Part shown: positions 1-5,524 of the stretch, piece after piece | Layout: each line of letters begins with the position of its first letter | Position numbering within the stretch: position 1 is the first letter of the stretch | Assembly: GCA_018056145.1 (NCBI GenBank) | Contig: JAGPGE010000319.1 | Coordinates: 1-6,916 of the forward strand | Length of the DNA stretch: 6,916 bases | Source: Armatimonadota bacterium | Lineage (GTDB): Bacteria; Armatimonadota; Zipacnadia; Zipacnadales; JABUFB01 | Direction: 5' to 3' | The notes under the pieces: generated by a model | Database searches by the model: none | What the model saw: the letters and a program-made list of their open reading frames with translations, nothing else | What the model was told of the DNA's origin: nothing | Made by a program: the position numbers and the translations under genes

Positions 1-17
1 AGGAGCTTCGGGACGCC

Positions 18-45
18 TTGACTTCTCGGCTCAGACGGTCATAAT
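18..45 (+). promoter_or_regulatory. Putative sigma-70-type promoter of the pseudopilin gene
   Basis: TTGACT at 18-23 (5 of 6 consensus) and CATAAT at 40-45 (5 of 6) are separated by 16 nt. Transcription would begin near position 52. That is downstream of the ATG at 44, so the promoter supports the pseudopilin start at 92. The -35 box reads TTGACTT, as in two other promoters in this window. The spacer is one base shorter than ideal. Confidence 0.6.
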
Positions 46-91
46 GCGCGTATGTCCGAGCCGTCGCAATCCCCAAACGGAGGCGTCCGTC

Positions 92-724
92 ATGACACGT
101 CGTGGTTTCACACTGATCGAGTTGCTGGTCGTTATCGCGATCATCGCGATCCTTGCCGCAATCCTCTTCCCGGTCTTCGCCCGGGCGCGGGAGAAGGCCC
201 GTCAGACCAGTTGTCTGAGCAATATCAAGCAGTTGTCCATGGGCTTTGCGATGTATGTGCAGGACTACGATGAGCGTCTGGGCCGTTACTGCTCCTGGCT
301 CGTGGGCAGTTCCTGGAACACCGCAAATGACAAGACCAACCTGAACAAGGGCGTGGAGCCGTATGTGAAGAACACCCAGATCTTCCTGTGCCCGAGTTTC
401 GCCGGCAGCTACCGCTACGGCCCGAACGGCGCCTGGACCCCGTGCGGCTCCTACGGCTGGAGCATCAATGCCACCCGGGATTTCCCCTCACTGGCGCAGT
501 TCAAGGAAGTCGCGCAGACCATCATCCTCGCCGACAGCAGCAGCGGCGGTTGCTGGATGGGCTACTACAACAACCTGATGTATTACACCACCGGCGTGCA
601 CAATGAGGGCGCCAATGTGGGCTTCCTGGACGGGCATGCGAAGTGGATGAAGAAGGACAACCTGGAGGACACCGCGGCCATCAACGGCATGTGGCGCGGC
701 GCGGGGTGCCCTGGAGGGTACTGA
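92..724 (+). CDS. Type II/IV pseudopilin with H-X9-DG C-terminal motif
   Basis: This 210-residue secreted or surface protein has a class III prepilin leader. MTRRG is followed by FTLIE, so a prepilin peptidase should cut after G5 and methylate F6; Glu10 is the conserved mature residue 5. Residues 6-29 form the hydrophobic N-terminal helix, which continues into a charged stem (ARAREKARQ) and a Cys-containing globular domain. Near the C-terminus H170, nine residues, then D180-G181 form the H-X9-DG motif that marks a large pseudopilin group abundant in Planctomycetota and Armatimonadota. Such proteins are taken to assemble into pilus-like or type II secretion pseudopilus fibres; the exact role is unknown. 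I chose ATG 92 because GGAGG lies just upstream, the cleavage leader then has its usual length, and the promoter at 18-45 would start transcription after the alternative ATG at 44. It is followed by a terminator, so it looks monocistronic. No secretion machinery genes are adjacent. Confidence 0.93.
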   Translation: MTRRGFTLIELLVVIAIIAILAAILFPVFARAREKARQTSCLSNIKQLSMGFAMYVQDYDERLGRYCSWLVGSSWNTANDKTNLNKGVEPYVKNTQIFLCPSFAGSYRYGPNGAWTPCGSYGWSINATRDFPSLAQFKEVAQTIILADSSSGGCWMGYYNNLMYYTTGVHNEGANVGFLDGHAKWMKKDNLEDTAAINGMWRGAGCPGGY

Positions 725-766
725 GCGGCGCTCTCCCCGACGCGAAGACTGCAGATGAGTGTGGAA

Positions 767-796
767 CCGCCCGGCACGGACCCTCGTGCCGGGCGG
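767..796 (+). terminator. Terminator-like hairpin after the pseudopilin gene
   Basis: A perfect 12-bp inverted repeat (CCGCCCGGCACG / CGTGCCGGGCGG) encloses a 6-nt loop, 42 bp after the pseudopilin stop codon. No clear T-run follows (CGTCTCAAG), so it may be a weak or Rho-assisted terminator, or a 3'-end stabilising hairpin. Confidence 0.6.
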
Positions 797-843
797 CGTC
801 TCAAGCGCGGCCGGCAGAGCCCTCCTTTCCTGATACCCACAAG

Positions 844-880
844 GACTTCCCCTTCTCGCGGCGAACTGCCCGCGGAAGTC
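844..880 (+). other. Two-part inverted repeat in the 5' region of the oxidoreductase gene
   Basis: GACTTC (844-849) pairs with GAAGTC (875-880), and inside it CGCGG (857-861) pairs with CCGCG (870-874). The resulting stem sits about 30 nt upstream of the oxidoreductase start. It may be a leader structure or an operator. No convincing promoter hexamers were found between 797 and 911, so how this gene is transcribed is unclear. Confidence 0.3.
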
Positions 881-911
881 TGACGCTCTGAACCTGAAAG
901 GACCACCGAAA

Positions 912-1946
912 ATGGCCGAGTACCGCTCTCTCCTGCTTGGCTGCGGGGGCCGGGGCACCGCTCACGCCCGGGCATACGCGCAACTGCCGAACATGCATCT
1001 CGTCGCCGTCTGCGACGCCATTGAGGAACGCTGCGACCGCTACCGGGAAACCTACAGCGTGCCCGAGGCCTACTCCGACTTCGAGCAGGCGCTGGATGCT
1101 GTCCGCCCCGATATCGTCCACGTGGTAACGATGCCCACTAACCGCGTCTGGGAGGCTGAGACCTGCGCGAAGTACGGCGCGAAGGCGATGATCGTCGAAA
1201 AGCCCGTTGCAGTTCGGCCCTCGGAACTGCCGGCACTGGAAGCCATCCAGCGGGACACCGGGCTGAAGATCATCGTGAACGCTCAGCGCCGGTACTACCC
1301 GCAGTTCCGGGACGGGACGATCCGCGACATCGTTGCGAACCGCATCGGCGAGCTGTACTTCGTCCGCGCCAGCACAAAGGGGAACATGATGGGCATGGGC
1401 CCACATACCATGGACCTGCTGCTCATGTTCCTGGGCGACGTGGCGCCCGAGGCGGTGTGGGCGACCGGGCATACTCTCAGCGACGAGAGCTACGAGCTCA
1501 CCCACCGCGCGCCGCAGAGCATCATGGCCCAGTACTGGTTCCCCGGCGGCGTCCGCGCCATGTTTGACTGCTCACCCGATGCCCTGGGAACTCCCGGCGA
1601 ACAGTCCTTCTGGATGCACCTGCATTTCGACTTCTTGGGAACTGAGGGGCGGCTGTATCTCACGCAGAACGCGGGGTACTGGTACCAGTCGAAGGGGATG
1701 GCCGAACCGGTGTGCGGGGAGAGCAGTTGGGATAGGCAGGAGGAAAACGGCCAGCGGGACTTCACCCAGGCGGTTGCGGACTGGCTGGACGGGGGCGAAC
1801 CCCACCTGAACCGCCTGGAACTGCACGCGAATGCAGTCCGTGCCCTGCACGGGGCTCAGAAGTCGGCGTGGGTGCGCAACCGGGTGGAGTTGCCCACCGA
1901 ATTCAGCGACGCCGAGTGGCAGCAGTACATCGACAGTCTGAGGTAG
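912..1946 (+). CDS. Gfo/Idh/MocA family NAD(P)-dependent oxidoreductase
   Basis: This 344-residue cytoplasmic protein has the normal length for the family, whose members oxidise or reduce sugars, inositols and related polyols with NAD(P). The Rossmann dinucleotide motif is G10-C-G12-G-R-G15, followed by the second-strand acidic end at about D35. The EKP motif with the catalytic lysine is at 96-98 (K97). The substrate-domain motif is GPHTMD at 163-168, giving H165 and D168. The usual Asp or Asn four residues before that His is a Gly here (G161), a divergence from the common D-x-G-x-H pattern. GAAAGGAC lies about 10 nt before the ATG as a ribosome-binding site. The substrate cannot be told from sequence. 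The gene stands alone between the pseudopilin terminator and a convergent HNH gene, so context does not help. It differs clearly from the other family member on the minus strand at 2903-4000. Confidence 0.93.
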   Translation: MAEYRSLLLGCGGRGTAHARAYAQLPNMHLVAVCDAIEERCDRYRETYSVPEAYSDFEQALDAVRPDIVHVVTMPTNRVWEAETCAKYGAKAMIVEKPVAVRPSELPALEAIQRDTGLKIIVNAQRRYYPQFRDGTIRDIVANRIGELYFVRASTKGNMMGMGPHTMDLLLMFLGDVAPEAVWATGHTLSDESYELTHRAPQSIMAQYWFPGGVRAMFDCSPDALGTPGEQSFWMHLHFDFLGTEGRLYLTQNAGYWYQSKGMAEPVCGESSWDRQEENGQRDFTQAVADWLDGGEPHLNRLELHANAVRALHGAQKSAWVRNRVELPTEFSDAEWQQYIDSLR

Positions 1947-1993
1947 GGGAGAGTCCGGGCCGCCGCGTTCATTGGGCATACAGTGCAAACGGA

Positions 1994-2020
1994 ACGGGCT
2001 CCCGGCGATCGGGAGCCCGT
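1994..2020. terminator. Shared convergent terminator between oxidoreductase and HNH genes
   Basis: A perfect 11-bp stem (ACGGGCTCCCG at 1994-2004, CGGGAGCCCGT at 2010-2020) has a 5-nt loop. It lies 47 bp after the plus-strand oxidoreductase stop and 28 bp after the minus-strand HNH stop. On the minus strand it is followed by a moderately T-rich tail (TCCGTTTG). On the plus strand the tail is CTGGTGTT. It probably serves both genes, with the better tail for HNH. Confidence 0.75.
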
Positions 2021-2048
2021 CTGGTGTTCAGATAGCACCACCTCCGCG

Positions 2049-2579
2049 CTACTCCTTGAACAGGTGCGGCGCGAAGGGTTCCAGATAGTCGCGCCATTCG
2101 GGACGTTTCACGGCCGCCCGGAAGGTAGGATAGTTGAGATATGGGATGAACCGGGGCCGGCCGGGCCGCTTTCGCAGTTTCATCCCGGCCTCGCTGGGCG
2201 TGCGGTTGCCCTTCTTGTTGTTGCATTCGGTGCAACAGGCGACCACATTCTCCCAGGTGTGTGATCCGCCACGGTCCTTGGGCAGCACGTGATCCAGGGT
2301 GAGCGCCTTGCCCCTGGCGCCGCAGTACTGGCAGGTGTTGGCGTCCCGCGCCATGATGCTCGACCGGGAGATGCGCACTTCCGGCAGGGGCCGCTTGACG
2401 AGGTAGTTGAGCCTGACCACGGTGGGCAGCCGCACGGCCGTGCTGGACGCCCGCAGCATCTTTCCGTCGTGCTCGATGGCCACGGCCTTCTCCAGGAACA
2501 GGAGTGCCACCGCGCGCTGCCAGGTGCACACGTTCAGGGGCTCGTAGTTCTGGTTCAGTACAAGTACGCGACCGTCCAT
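2049..2579 (-). CDS. Stand-alone HNH endonuclease family protein
   Basis: This 176-residue cytoplasmic protein starts MDGRVLVLNQNYEPLNV, the N-terminal signature of a widespread chromosomal HNH family whose biological role is not established. The nuclease core is a treble-clef zinc site: C83-x2-C86 and C116-x2-C119. Between them lie D96-H97 (LDHVLPKDRGG, with H97 the presumed general base), W109-E-N111, and N120 after the last Cys. N at the third position is common in this family in place of His. Basic residues (RKRPGRPR, about 136-143) follow the core and may contact DNA. Family knowledge predicts metal-dependent DNA cleavage or nicking; the target is unknown. No methyltransferase or restriction partner is adjacent, so a restriction role is not supported. 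The ribosome-binding site is weak. No separate promoter is visible in the 42 bp between the start and the upstream terminator, so expression appears to depend on readthrough of the leader described at 2580-2861. Confidence 0.9.
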   Translation of the reverse strand: MDGRVLVLNQNYEPLNVCTWQRAVALLFLEKAVAIEHDGKMLRASSTAVRLPTVVRLNYLVKRPLPEVRISRSSIMARDANTCQYCGARGKALTLDHVLPKDRGGSHTWENVVACCTECNNKKGNRTPSEAGMKLRKRPGRPRFIPYLNYPTFRAAVKRPEWRDYLEPFAPHLFKE

Positions 2580-2621
2580 GAAGGCCGTATCCCATCTCGC
2601 AACTGGTTTTGGTTGAAAGAA

Positions 2622-2652
2622 GCCCCGCCGACCGAAAATCGGGCGGCGGGGC
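2622..2652 (-). terminator. Intrinsic terminator in the leader of the HNH gene
   Basis: On the minus strand, GGCGGGGC (2629-2622) pairs with GCCCCGCC (2652-2645). One more G-C pair, a single mismatch and a 4-bp inner stem (2642-2639 with 2635-2632) continue toward an AT-rich loop. The tail is TTCTTTC, a fair T-tract. It lies between a minus-strand promoter (2832-2861) and the HNH start (2579), so it would end transcription before the gene unless it is overridden. Confidence 0.7.
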
Positions 2653-2657
2653 CTGTG

Positions 2658-2789
2658 TTACCGCAGCATGCCGGTACGAACCGGCGCCTGGCTGAGCAGG
2701 AAGCCCACAGCCGCATGGCGGCCCCGCCGGCGAACGGCGAAGCACGCGGTTTCAAATGCTGGCACTGTCCGGAACTGGAAACTCGGCAT
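2658..2789 (-). CDS. Possible 43-residue leader peptide or small protein upstream of HNH
   Basis: This ORF runs from ATG at 2789 to TAA at 2658-2660 and encodes a basic 43-residue peptide (MPSFQFRTVPAFETACFAVR at the N-terminus). It lies wholly between a good promoter and an intrinsic terminator. AGGA lies about 14 nt before the ATG, farther than ideal. R20-R21-R22-G23-R24 is encoded by the same GC-rich bases that could act as the antiterminator arm (2720-2729). The stop codon is only 4 nt before the terminator's 5' arm, so a terminating ribosome would cover that arm. I recognise no family. It could be a regulatory leader peptide, an independent small protein, or chance in a GC-rich leader or small RNA. 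Conservation of the peptide against conservation of the RNA fold would tell these apart. Confidence 0.35.
   Translation of the reverse strand: MPSFQFRTVPAFETACFAVRRRGRHAAVGFLLSQAPVRTGMLR
2670..2685 (-). other. Perfect 6-bp hairpin in the HNH leader
   Basis: GCCGGT and ACCGGC flank a 4-nt loop, within the last codons of the 43-residue ORF and 17 nt before the terminator's 5' arm. It would form in the leader RNA when ribosomes are absent and may be a pause hairpin. This role is inferred only from position. Confidence 0.35.
2720..2739 (-). promoter_or_regulatory. Candidate antiterminator arms of an HNH-gene attenuator
   Basis: On the minus strand the leader carries CGGCGGGGCC (2729-2720). This is the same sequence as the terminator's 3' arm plus one base, and it is exactly complementary over 10 bases to the terminator's 5' arm GGCCCCGCCG (2653-2644). 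Pairing of these would exclude the terminator. Immediately upstream CGCCG (2739-2735) can pair with CGGCG (2729-2725) across a 5-nt loop and would sequester the antiterminator arm. The 1:2, 2:3, 3:4 geometry is that of a transcription attenuator. GC-rich repeats can match by chance, so this is a hypothesis. Confidence 0.4.
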
Positions 2790-2831
2790 GACCGGGTTAT
2801 CGCTTCCTGTCTCGAGATCGGTACGCGGCGA

Positions 2832-2861
2832 ATCGTAACAGACGATCTTGCGGCAAGTCAA
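2832..2861 (-). promoter_or_regulatory. Putative promoter of the HNH leader transcript
   Basis: On the minus strand TTGACT (2861-2856, 5 of 6) and TACGAT (2837-2832, 4 of 6) are 18 nt apart, predicting a start near 2825. It sits just after the terminator-like hairpin of the upstream oxidoreductase gene. It is therefore insulated from that gene and would drive the leader and, on readthrough, HNH. The first 8 bases, TTGACTTG, are the same as in the sigH promoter. Confidence 0.6.
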
Positions 2862-2869
2862 GCGTGCGG

Positions 2870-2889
2870 AAAGCCTGTCATCAGGCCTT
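2870..2889 (-). terminator. Terminator-like hairpin after the minus-strand oxidoreductase
   Basis: AAGGCCTG and CAGGCTTT (minus strand) form an 8-bp stem with one G-U pair and a 4-nt loop, 13 bp after the oxidoreductase stop. The T-tract is short (three Ts, partly inside the stem). Its placement between a stop codon and the next promoter supports a terminator role. Confidence 0.5.
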
Positions 2890-2902
2890 AACGCAGGCTG
2901 GG

Positions 2903-4000
2903 CTACCACTCGATTCCGGTGTGGGTCGGCTCGATGCCCGGGCCGTCCTCGTCGTAGCTCAGCGGCAACTCCACGGTCATGCCACCCTCGCGGCTGGAGC
3001 GGTAGATGGCCTTGATGACCTCGACCGCGCGGCGCGCTTCGGAACCGGGGATCTCCGGCTCCTTGCCGGTGCGGATGCACTCCACCATGTCCGCCACGTG
3101 CTGGGTATGGCCGGTGGCGGTGAGGCCGGCGGTGGGGTCGGCAGCGGTGCCCTTGTCGCCCTCGCCCTCGACTCCCAGGCCCTCTTCGCCCTTGACGTCC
3201 CAGACCGCAATCTTGTCACCGATCATCTTGATGGTGCCGTCGTCGCCGCTGACGTGGATGTCGCAGCCGTATCCGGGAGTGACCGAGGTGGTTCCCTCGA
3301 TGACGCCCACAGCGCCATTGGTGAACTCAAGGATCGCGACAGCGGTGTCCTCAACTTCGATGTTGCGGACCAGCCGGCGGGCGTAAGCGCTGAGGCGCTT
3401 GACGTTGCCCATGATGTAAAGGAGCAGGTCGATGCCATGCACGCCCTGGTTCATCAGCGCGCCGCCGCCGTCCAGTTCCCATGTAGCCCGCCAGGCCCCG
3501 CTTGCGTAGTACTCATGGCTGCGGAAGTACTTCTGGTAACAGTCGCCCAGCACCAGCTTGCCCAGCTTGCCGCCCTGGACAGCCGCCCGCATCCGCTTTG
3601 AGCTGGCATAGGTGCGCCGCTGGAAGACGCCCGAGAGCTTCACATTGTTGCGCGCCGCGGCATCGATCATCGCGTCGATCTTCGCGAGGGTGATGTCCAT
3701 CGGCTTCTCGCAGAGAACATGGCGGCCCATATCCATGGCCATGATCGCGTGTTCGGCGTGCAGCCCACTGGGGGTGCAGACGCAGACTGCCTGGATCTCG
3801 TCCATCTTGAGCATCTCTTCGATGCTGCTGAAGGCGCGAACTCCGTCTCCGGCATCGTCTGCGAACTTCTGGGCCAACTCAGGCACGATGTCGCAGCATG
3901 CCACCAGTTTGGCGCCAGGGGCGTCCTTGATGGCTGAGCGGTGGGTCGGGGCGATGACGCCGCAACCGATGATACCGAAACCGACTTCTTCAATCGCCAT
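2903..4000 (-). CDS. Gfo/Idh/MocA family NAD(P)-dependent oxidoreductase
   Basis: This 365-residue cytoplasmic sugar- or polyol-type dehydrogenase has the nucleotide-binding motif G12-C-G14-V-I-A17 and the EKP motif with catalytic K99 at 98-100. GGGALMNQGVHGIDLL at about 178-193 gives the family's substrate-site H188 and D191. Residues 270-295 form a Gly/Asp/Glu-rich insert, probably a surface loop. I chose ATG at 4000 rather than the GTG at 4006 because AGGGAG lies 9 nt before the ATG but only 3 nt before the GTG. It is downstream of the toroid gene on the same strand, with a 97-bp gap containing a strong hairpin, so it is probably transcribed mainly on its own, although no clear promoter was seen in that gap. 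A small 6-bp hairpin (4026-4043) lies in its leader. The substrate is unknown. The protein is not a recent duplicate of the plus-strand oxidoreductase at 912-1946, since the motifs and lengths differ. Confidence 0.93.
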   Translation of the reverse strand: MAIEEVGFGIIGCGVIAPTHRSAIKDAPGAKLVACCDIVPELAQKFADDAGDGVRAFSSIEEMLKMDEIQAVCVCTPSGLHAEHAIMAMDMGRHVLCEKPMDITLAKIDAMIDAAARNNVKLSGVFQRRTYASSKRMRAAVQGGKLGKLVLGDCYQKYFRSHEYYASGAWRATWELDGGGALMNQGVHGIDLLLYIMGNVKRLSAYARRLVRNIEVEDTAVAILEFTNGAVGVIEGTTSVTPGYGCDIHVSGDDGTIKMIGDKIAVWDVKGEEGLGVEGEGDKGTAADPTAGLTATGHTQHVADMVECIRTGKEPEIPGSEARRAVEVIKAIYRSSREGGMTVELPLSYDEDGPGIEPTHTGIEW

Positions 4001-4058
4001 TGTCACGGTCTCCCTTGTGGACTGTCGCGGCTATCTCGCCGCGCGTTTCCCTGCATGC

Positions 4059-4083
4059 GGGTAGCCCCGGGCCGGGGCTACCC
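4059..4083 (-). terminator. Strong hairpin terminator after the toroid gene
   Basis: GGGTAGCCCC and GGGGCTACCC form a perfect 10-bp stem (11 bp with the inner G-C) around a 3-5 nt loop, starting 14 bp after the stop codon of the gene at 4098. No T-run follows on the minus strand. It could stop transcription or protect the 3' end, and it lies upstream of the next oxidoreductase. Confidence 0.6.
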
Positions 4084-4097
4084 CGCAGTGTGCCGCG

Positions 4098-5096
4098 TTA
4101 CTCGCCCGAACTGAGACCTTCGAGGATCTGGAACATGCAGATCATGTTCTCCGCGGTGGCGTCTACCACGTCGGAGGTGATGTCCTCGCCCATGGAGCCC
4201 TTGAGCCAGCTGCCGTTCTGCAACTGGGCCTCGAGCAGGTTGTTCGCCACAGCCAGCGCGATGCGCCGGTAATTCTGGTTTCCAGTGGCGCTGAACAGCA
4301 GGGCAGCCGCCCAGCCCACGAAACCACTGCGCTCGCTGGTGTAACGGTCGGGACCGCCGCTGTCCACGAAGTGGAGGTAGGCCTGCGCAGCCTCGAGAGT
4401 CTTCGCCGAGCCCGTAACGTCTGCGAGTTTGACCAAGAAACCCGCGGCCAGCGCCGGGACGTGGTACCACTGCTCAGGCTTGCCCACCTGCATCATCTGC
4501 TCGGCGGCGTTCTCTTCGCTGAACTCGGTGACGATCTGCCGCCCGGCGCGAGACTTGAAGAAGAGGCGTGCGGCCGGCGCGGGCTGGTTGCTGATCATGT
4601 ACTCGAGGTATGAGCCGGCCTGCTCGGCGTCTTCAGCCCTTCCGCAGTACAGCAAGGCGAGCCCGCAGGCGGCAGTGGTGTGAATATCTTGTTCGCCGGT
4701 GACGGTCGCCGCCGGCCCGGCGGTGAAGAAACCGCCACTGTCCGGGTGCTGGAAGCTTCCGACGAAATCCACGGCTTTGAGCGAAATGCCGAACTGGCCG
4801 AGCCGCTGGGCTCCCGCGACAAGCCAGGCATTGGGGATCATGTAGTAGCGCTTCTGCAACGGAGAGCGGGGGAAGTGGCCCACAAAGTCGCCCTCGTCGT
4901 CGAGGACGCCCTCTTTGATGTACATGCAGAGTCTCTGGGCTCTTTCGGCTTGCCCCATTAGGGAAAGCGCGTAGGGGACCTTCGAGTAAGAGGCGATGCC
5001 CTGCTCAACAGGTTTGAACGACCCGTCCTCATTCTGCTGCGAGATGAGGAAGCGAGTAGCCTGAATAACGGACTGCCTGTAACCCTTGATGTCCAT
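4098..5096 (-). CDS. (Alpha/alpha) toroid protein, terpenoid-cyclase/prenyltransferase fold, function unknown
   Basis: This is a 332-residue protein with repeated helical pairs and QW-like turns: QQNEDGSF (20-27), QHPDSGGFF (116-124) and QLQNGSW (291-297). These resemble the prenyltransferase/squalene-oxidase repeats of alpha-toroid proteins. It is about half the length of squalene-hopene cyclases, and I see no DxDD protonation motif or class I metal site, so a cyclase activity is not supported. A sugar-processing or binding toroid is also possible. The frame stays open upstream to a GTG at 5279, but a promoter at 5283-5311 would start transcription near 5276, inside that extension, so the GTG is unlikely. 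M at 5096 begins directly before the first helix (MDIKGYRQSVIQ); its ribosome-binding site (GAAAGG, about 13 nt away) is weak. Starts at 5198 or 5234 would add a hydrophobic stretch that could act as a secretion signal, so cell location is unsettled. Confidence 0.72.
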   Translation of the reverse strand: MDIKGYRQSVIQATRFLISQQNEDGSFKPVEQGIASYSKVPYALSLMGQAERAQRLCMYIKEGVLDDEGDFVGHFPRSPLQKRYYMIPNAWLVAGAQRLGQFGISLKAVDFVGSFQHPDSGGFFTAGPAATVTGEQDIHTTAACGLALLYCGRAEDAEQAGSYLEYMISNQPAPAARLFFKSRAGRQIVTEFSEENAAEQMMQVGKPEQWYHVPALAAGFLVKLADVTGSAKTLEAAQAYLHFVDSGGPDRYTSERSGFVGWAAALLFSATGNQNYRRIALAVANNLLEAQLQNGSWLKGSMGEDITSDVVDATAENMICMFQILEGLSSGE

Positions 5097-5282
5097 GGAT
5101 CGGCGCTGCCTTTCGGTGATGACGGATTCGCATTGCCGGCCTGTGGTTGGGAGCGTAGTCTCAGTGGCGTCACCGGGGACAGAGTATCGGTTCGCCATAG
5201 CTCCGCGGCAGGCAAAAACGGCTGCCAGGGCCATCCACAGTGGCCCGCGCAGCAGCCCGACTTGCCATGATCTTGCCACCCC

Positions 5283-5311
5283 ATTCTACCCCTTCGGGCA
5301 GGCAGTGGCAA
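5283..5311 (-). promoter_or_regulatory. Promoter of the toroid gene
   Basis: On the minus strand TTGCCA (5311-5306, 5 of 6) and TAGAAT (5288-5283, 5 of 6) have the ideal 17-nt spacing, predicting a start near 5276. With an ATG start at 5096 the leader would be about 180 nt. The -35 box lies 2 bp from that of the divergent sigH promoter. Confidence 0.7.
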
Positions 5312-5313
5312 GC

Positions 5314-5343
5314 TTGACTTGGACTATGGTACCGGGCTATAAT
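5314..5343 (+). promoter_or_regulatory. Promoter of sigH
   Basis: TTGACT (5314-5319, 5 of 6) and a perfect TATAAT (5338-5343) are 18 nt apart, predicting a start near 5350. It looks like a housekeeping-sigma promoter. It implies a leader of about 175 nt before the sigH ATG at 5525, in which the inverted repeat GGCCGA (5422-5427) / TCGGCC (5438-5443) is the only clear structure. Confidence 0.8.
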
Positions 5344-5524
5344 CGTAATGGCGAGAGTCAGCGCGCACATGCAGACAGACCTTGCCAGGCGCACTTTCTC
5401 AGACGATACGAACCATGCAAAGGCCGAGCGGGGAAGTTCGGCCCAGGGTGCTGAACGCGTGTCGATGGTCGCCGCCGCCGCCGTCCTGAGAGTGATGTTC
5501 AGGTGTCTGCGGAGGTCTTGTGTT

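Noticed and set aside
44..91. Longer start for the pseudopilin at ATG 44
   Set aside because: That ATG overlaps the -10 box of the putative promoter and would place 16 extra residues before a normal prepilin leader. ATG 92 has GGAGG and the usual leader length.
801..1505. Long antisense open frame opposite the first oxidoreductase
   Set aside because: This is a typical GC-rich shadow: no recognisable domain, and the plus-strand frame carries all the Gfo/Idh/MocA motifs.
2049..2579. HNH protein as part of a restriction-modification or other defence system
   Set aside because: No methyltransferase, helicase, toxin or phage gene is nearby, and the N-terminal signature is that of a common chromosomal HNH family.
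1969..2745. Long minus-strand open frame (258 codons) across the HNH gene
   Set aside because: It is out of frame with HNH and gives Arg/Ala/Gly/Pro-rich sequence without motifs, whereas the overlapping frame has a full HNH zinc site.
2864..3601. Plus-strand open frame opposite the second oxidoreductase
   Set aside because: It has an Ala/Val/Asp-rich composition with no motif, while the minus-strand frame is a complete family member.
5170..5268. 32-residue minus-strand ORF starting at ATG 5268
   Set aside because: It starts close to the predicted transcript start and could be an upstream ORF, but it has no visible ribosome-binding site and an Ala/Arg/Pro-rich composition typical of chance frames.
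5097..5279. GTG start of the toroid gene at 5279
   Set aside because: The GTG lies upstream of the transcription start predicted from the promoter at 5283-5311. The extra residues have less GC-biased third positions than expected. A start at 5198 or 5234 remains possible.
5348..5524. N-terminal extension of SigH to ATG 5348
   Set aside because: The predicted transcription start is near 5350, the extension is Ala/Arg-rich with no family match, and GGAGG lies correctly before ATG 5525.
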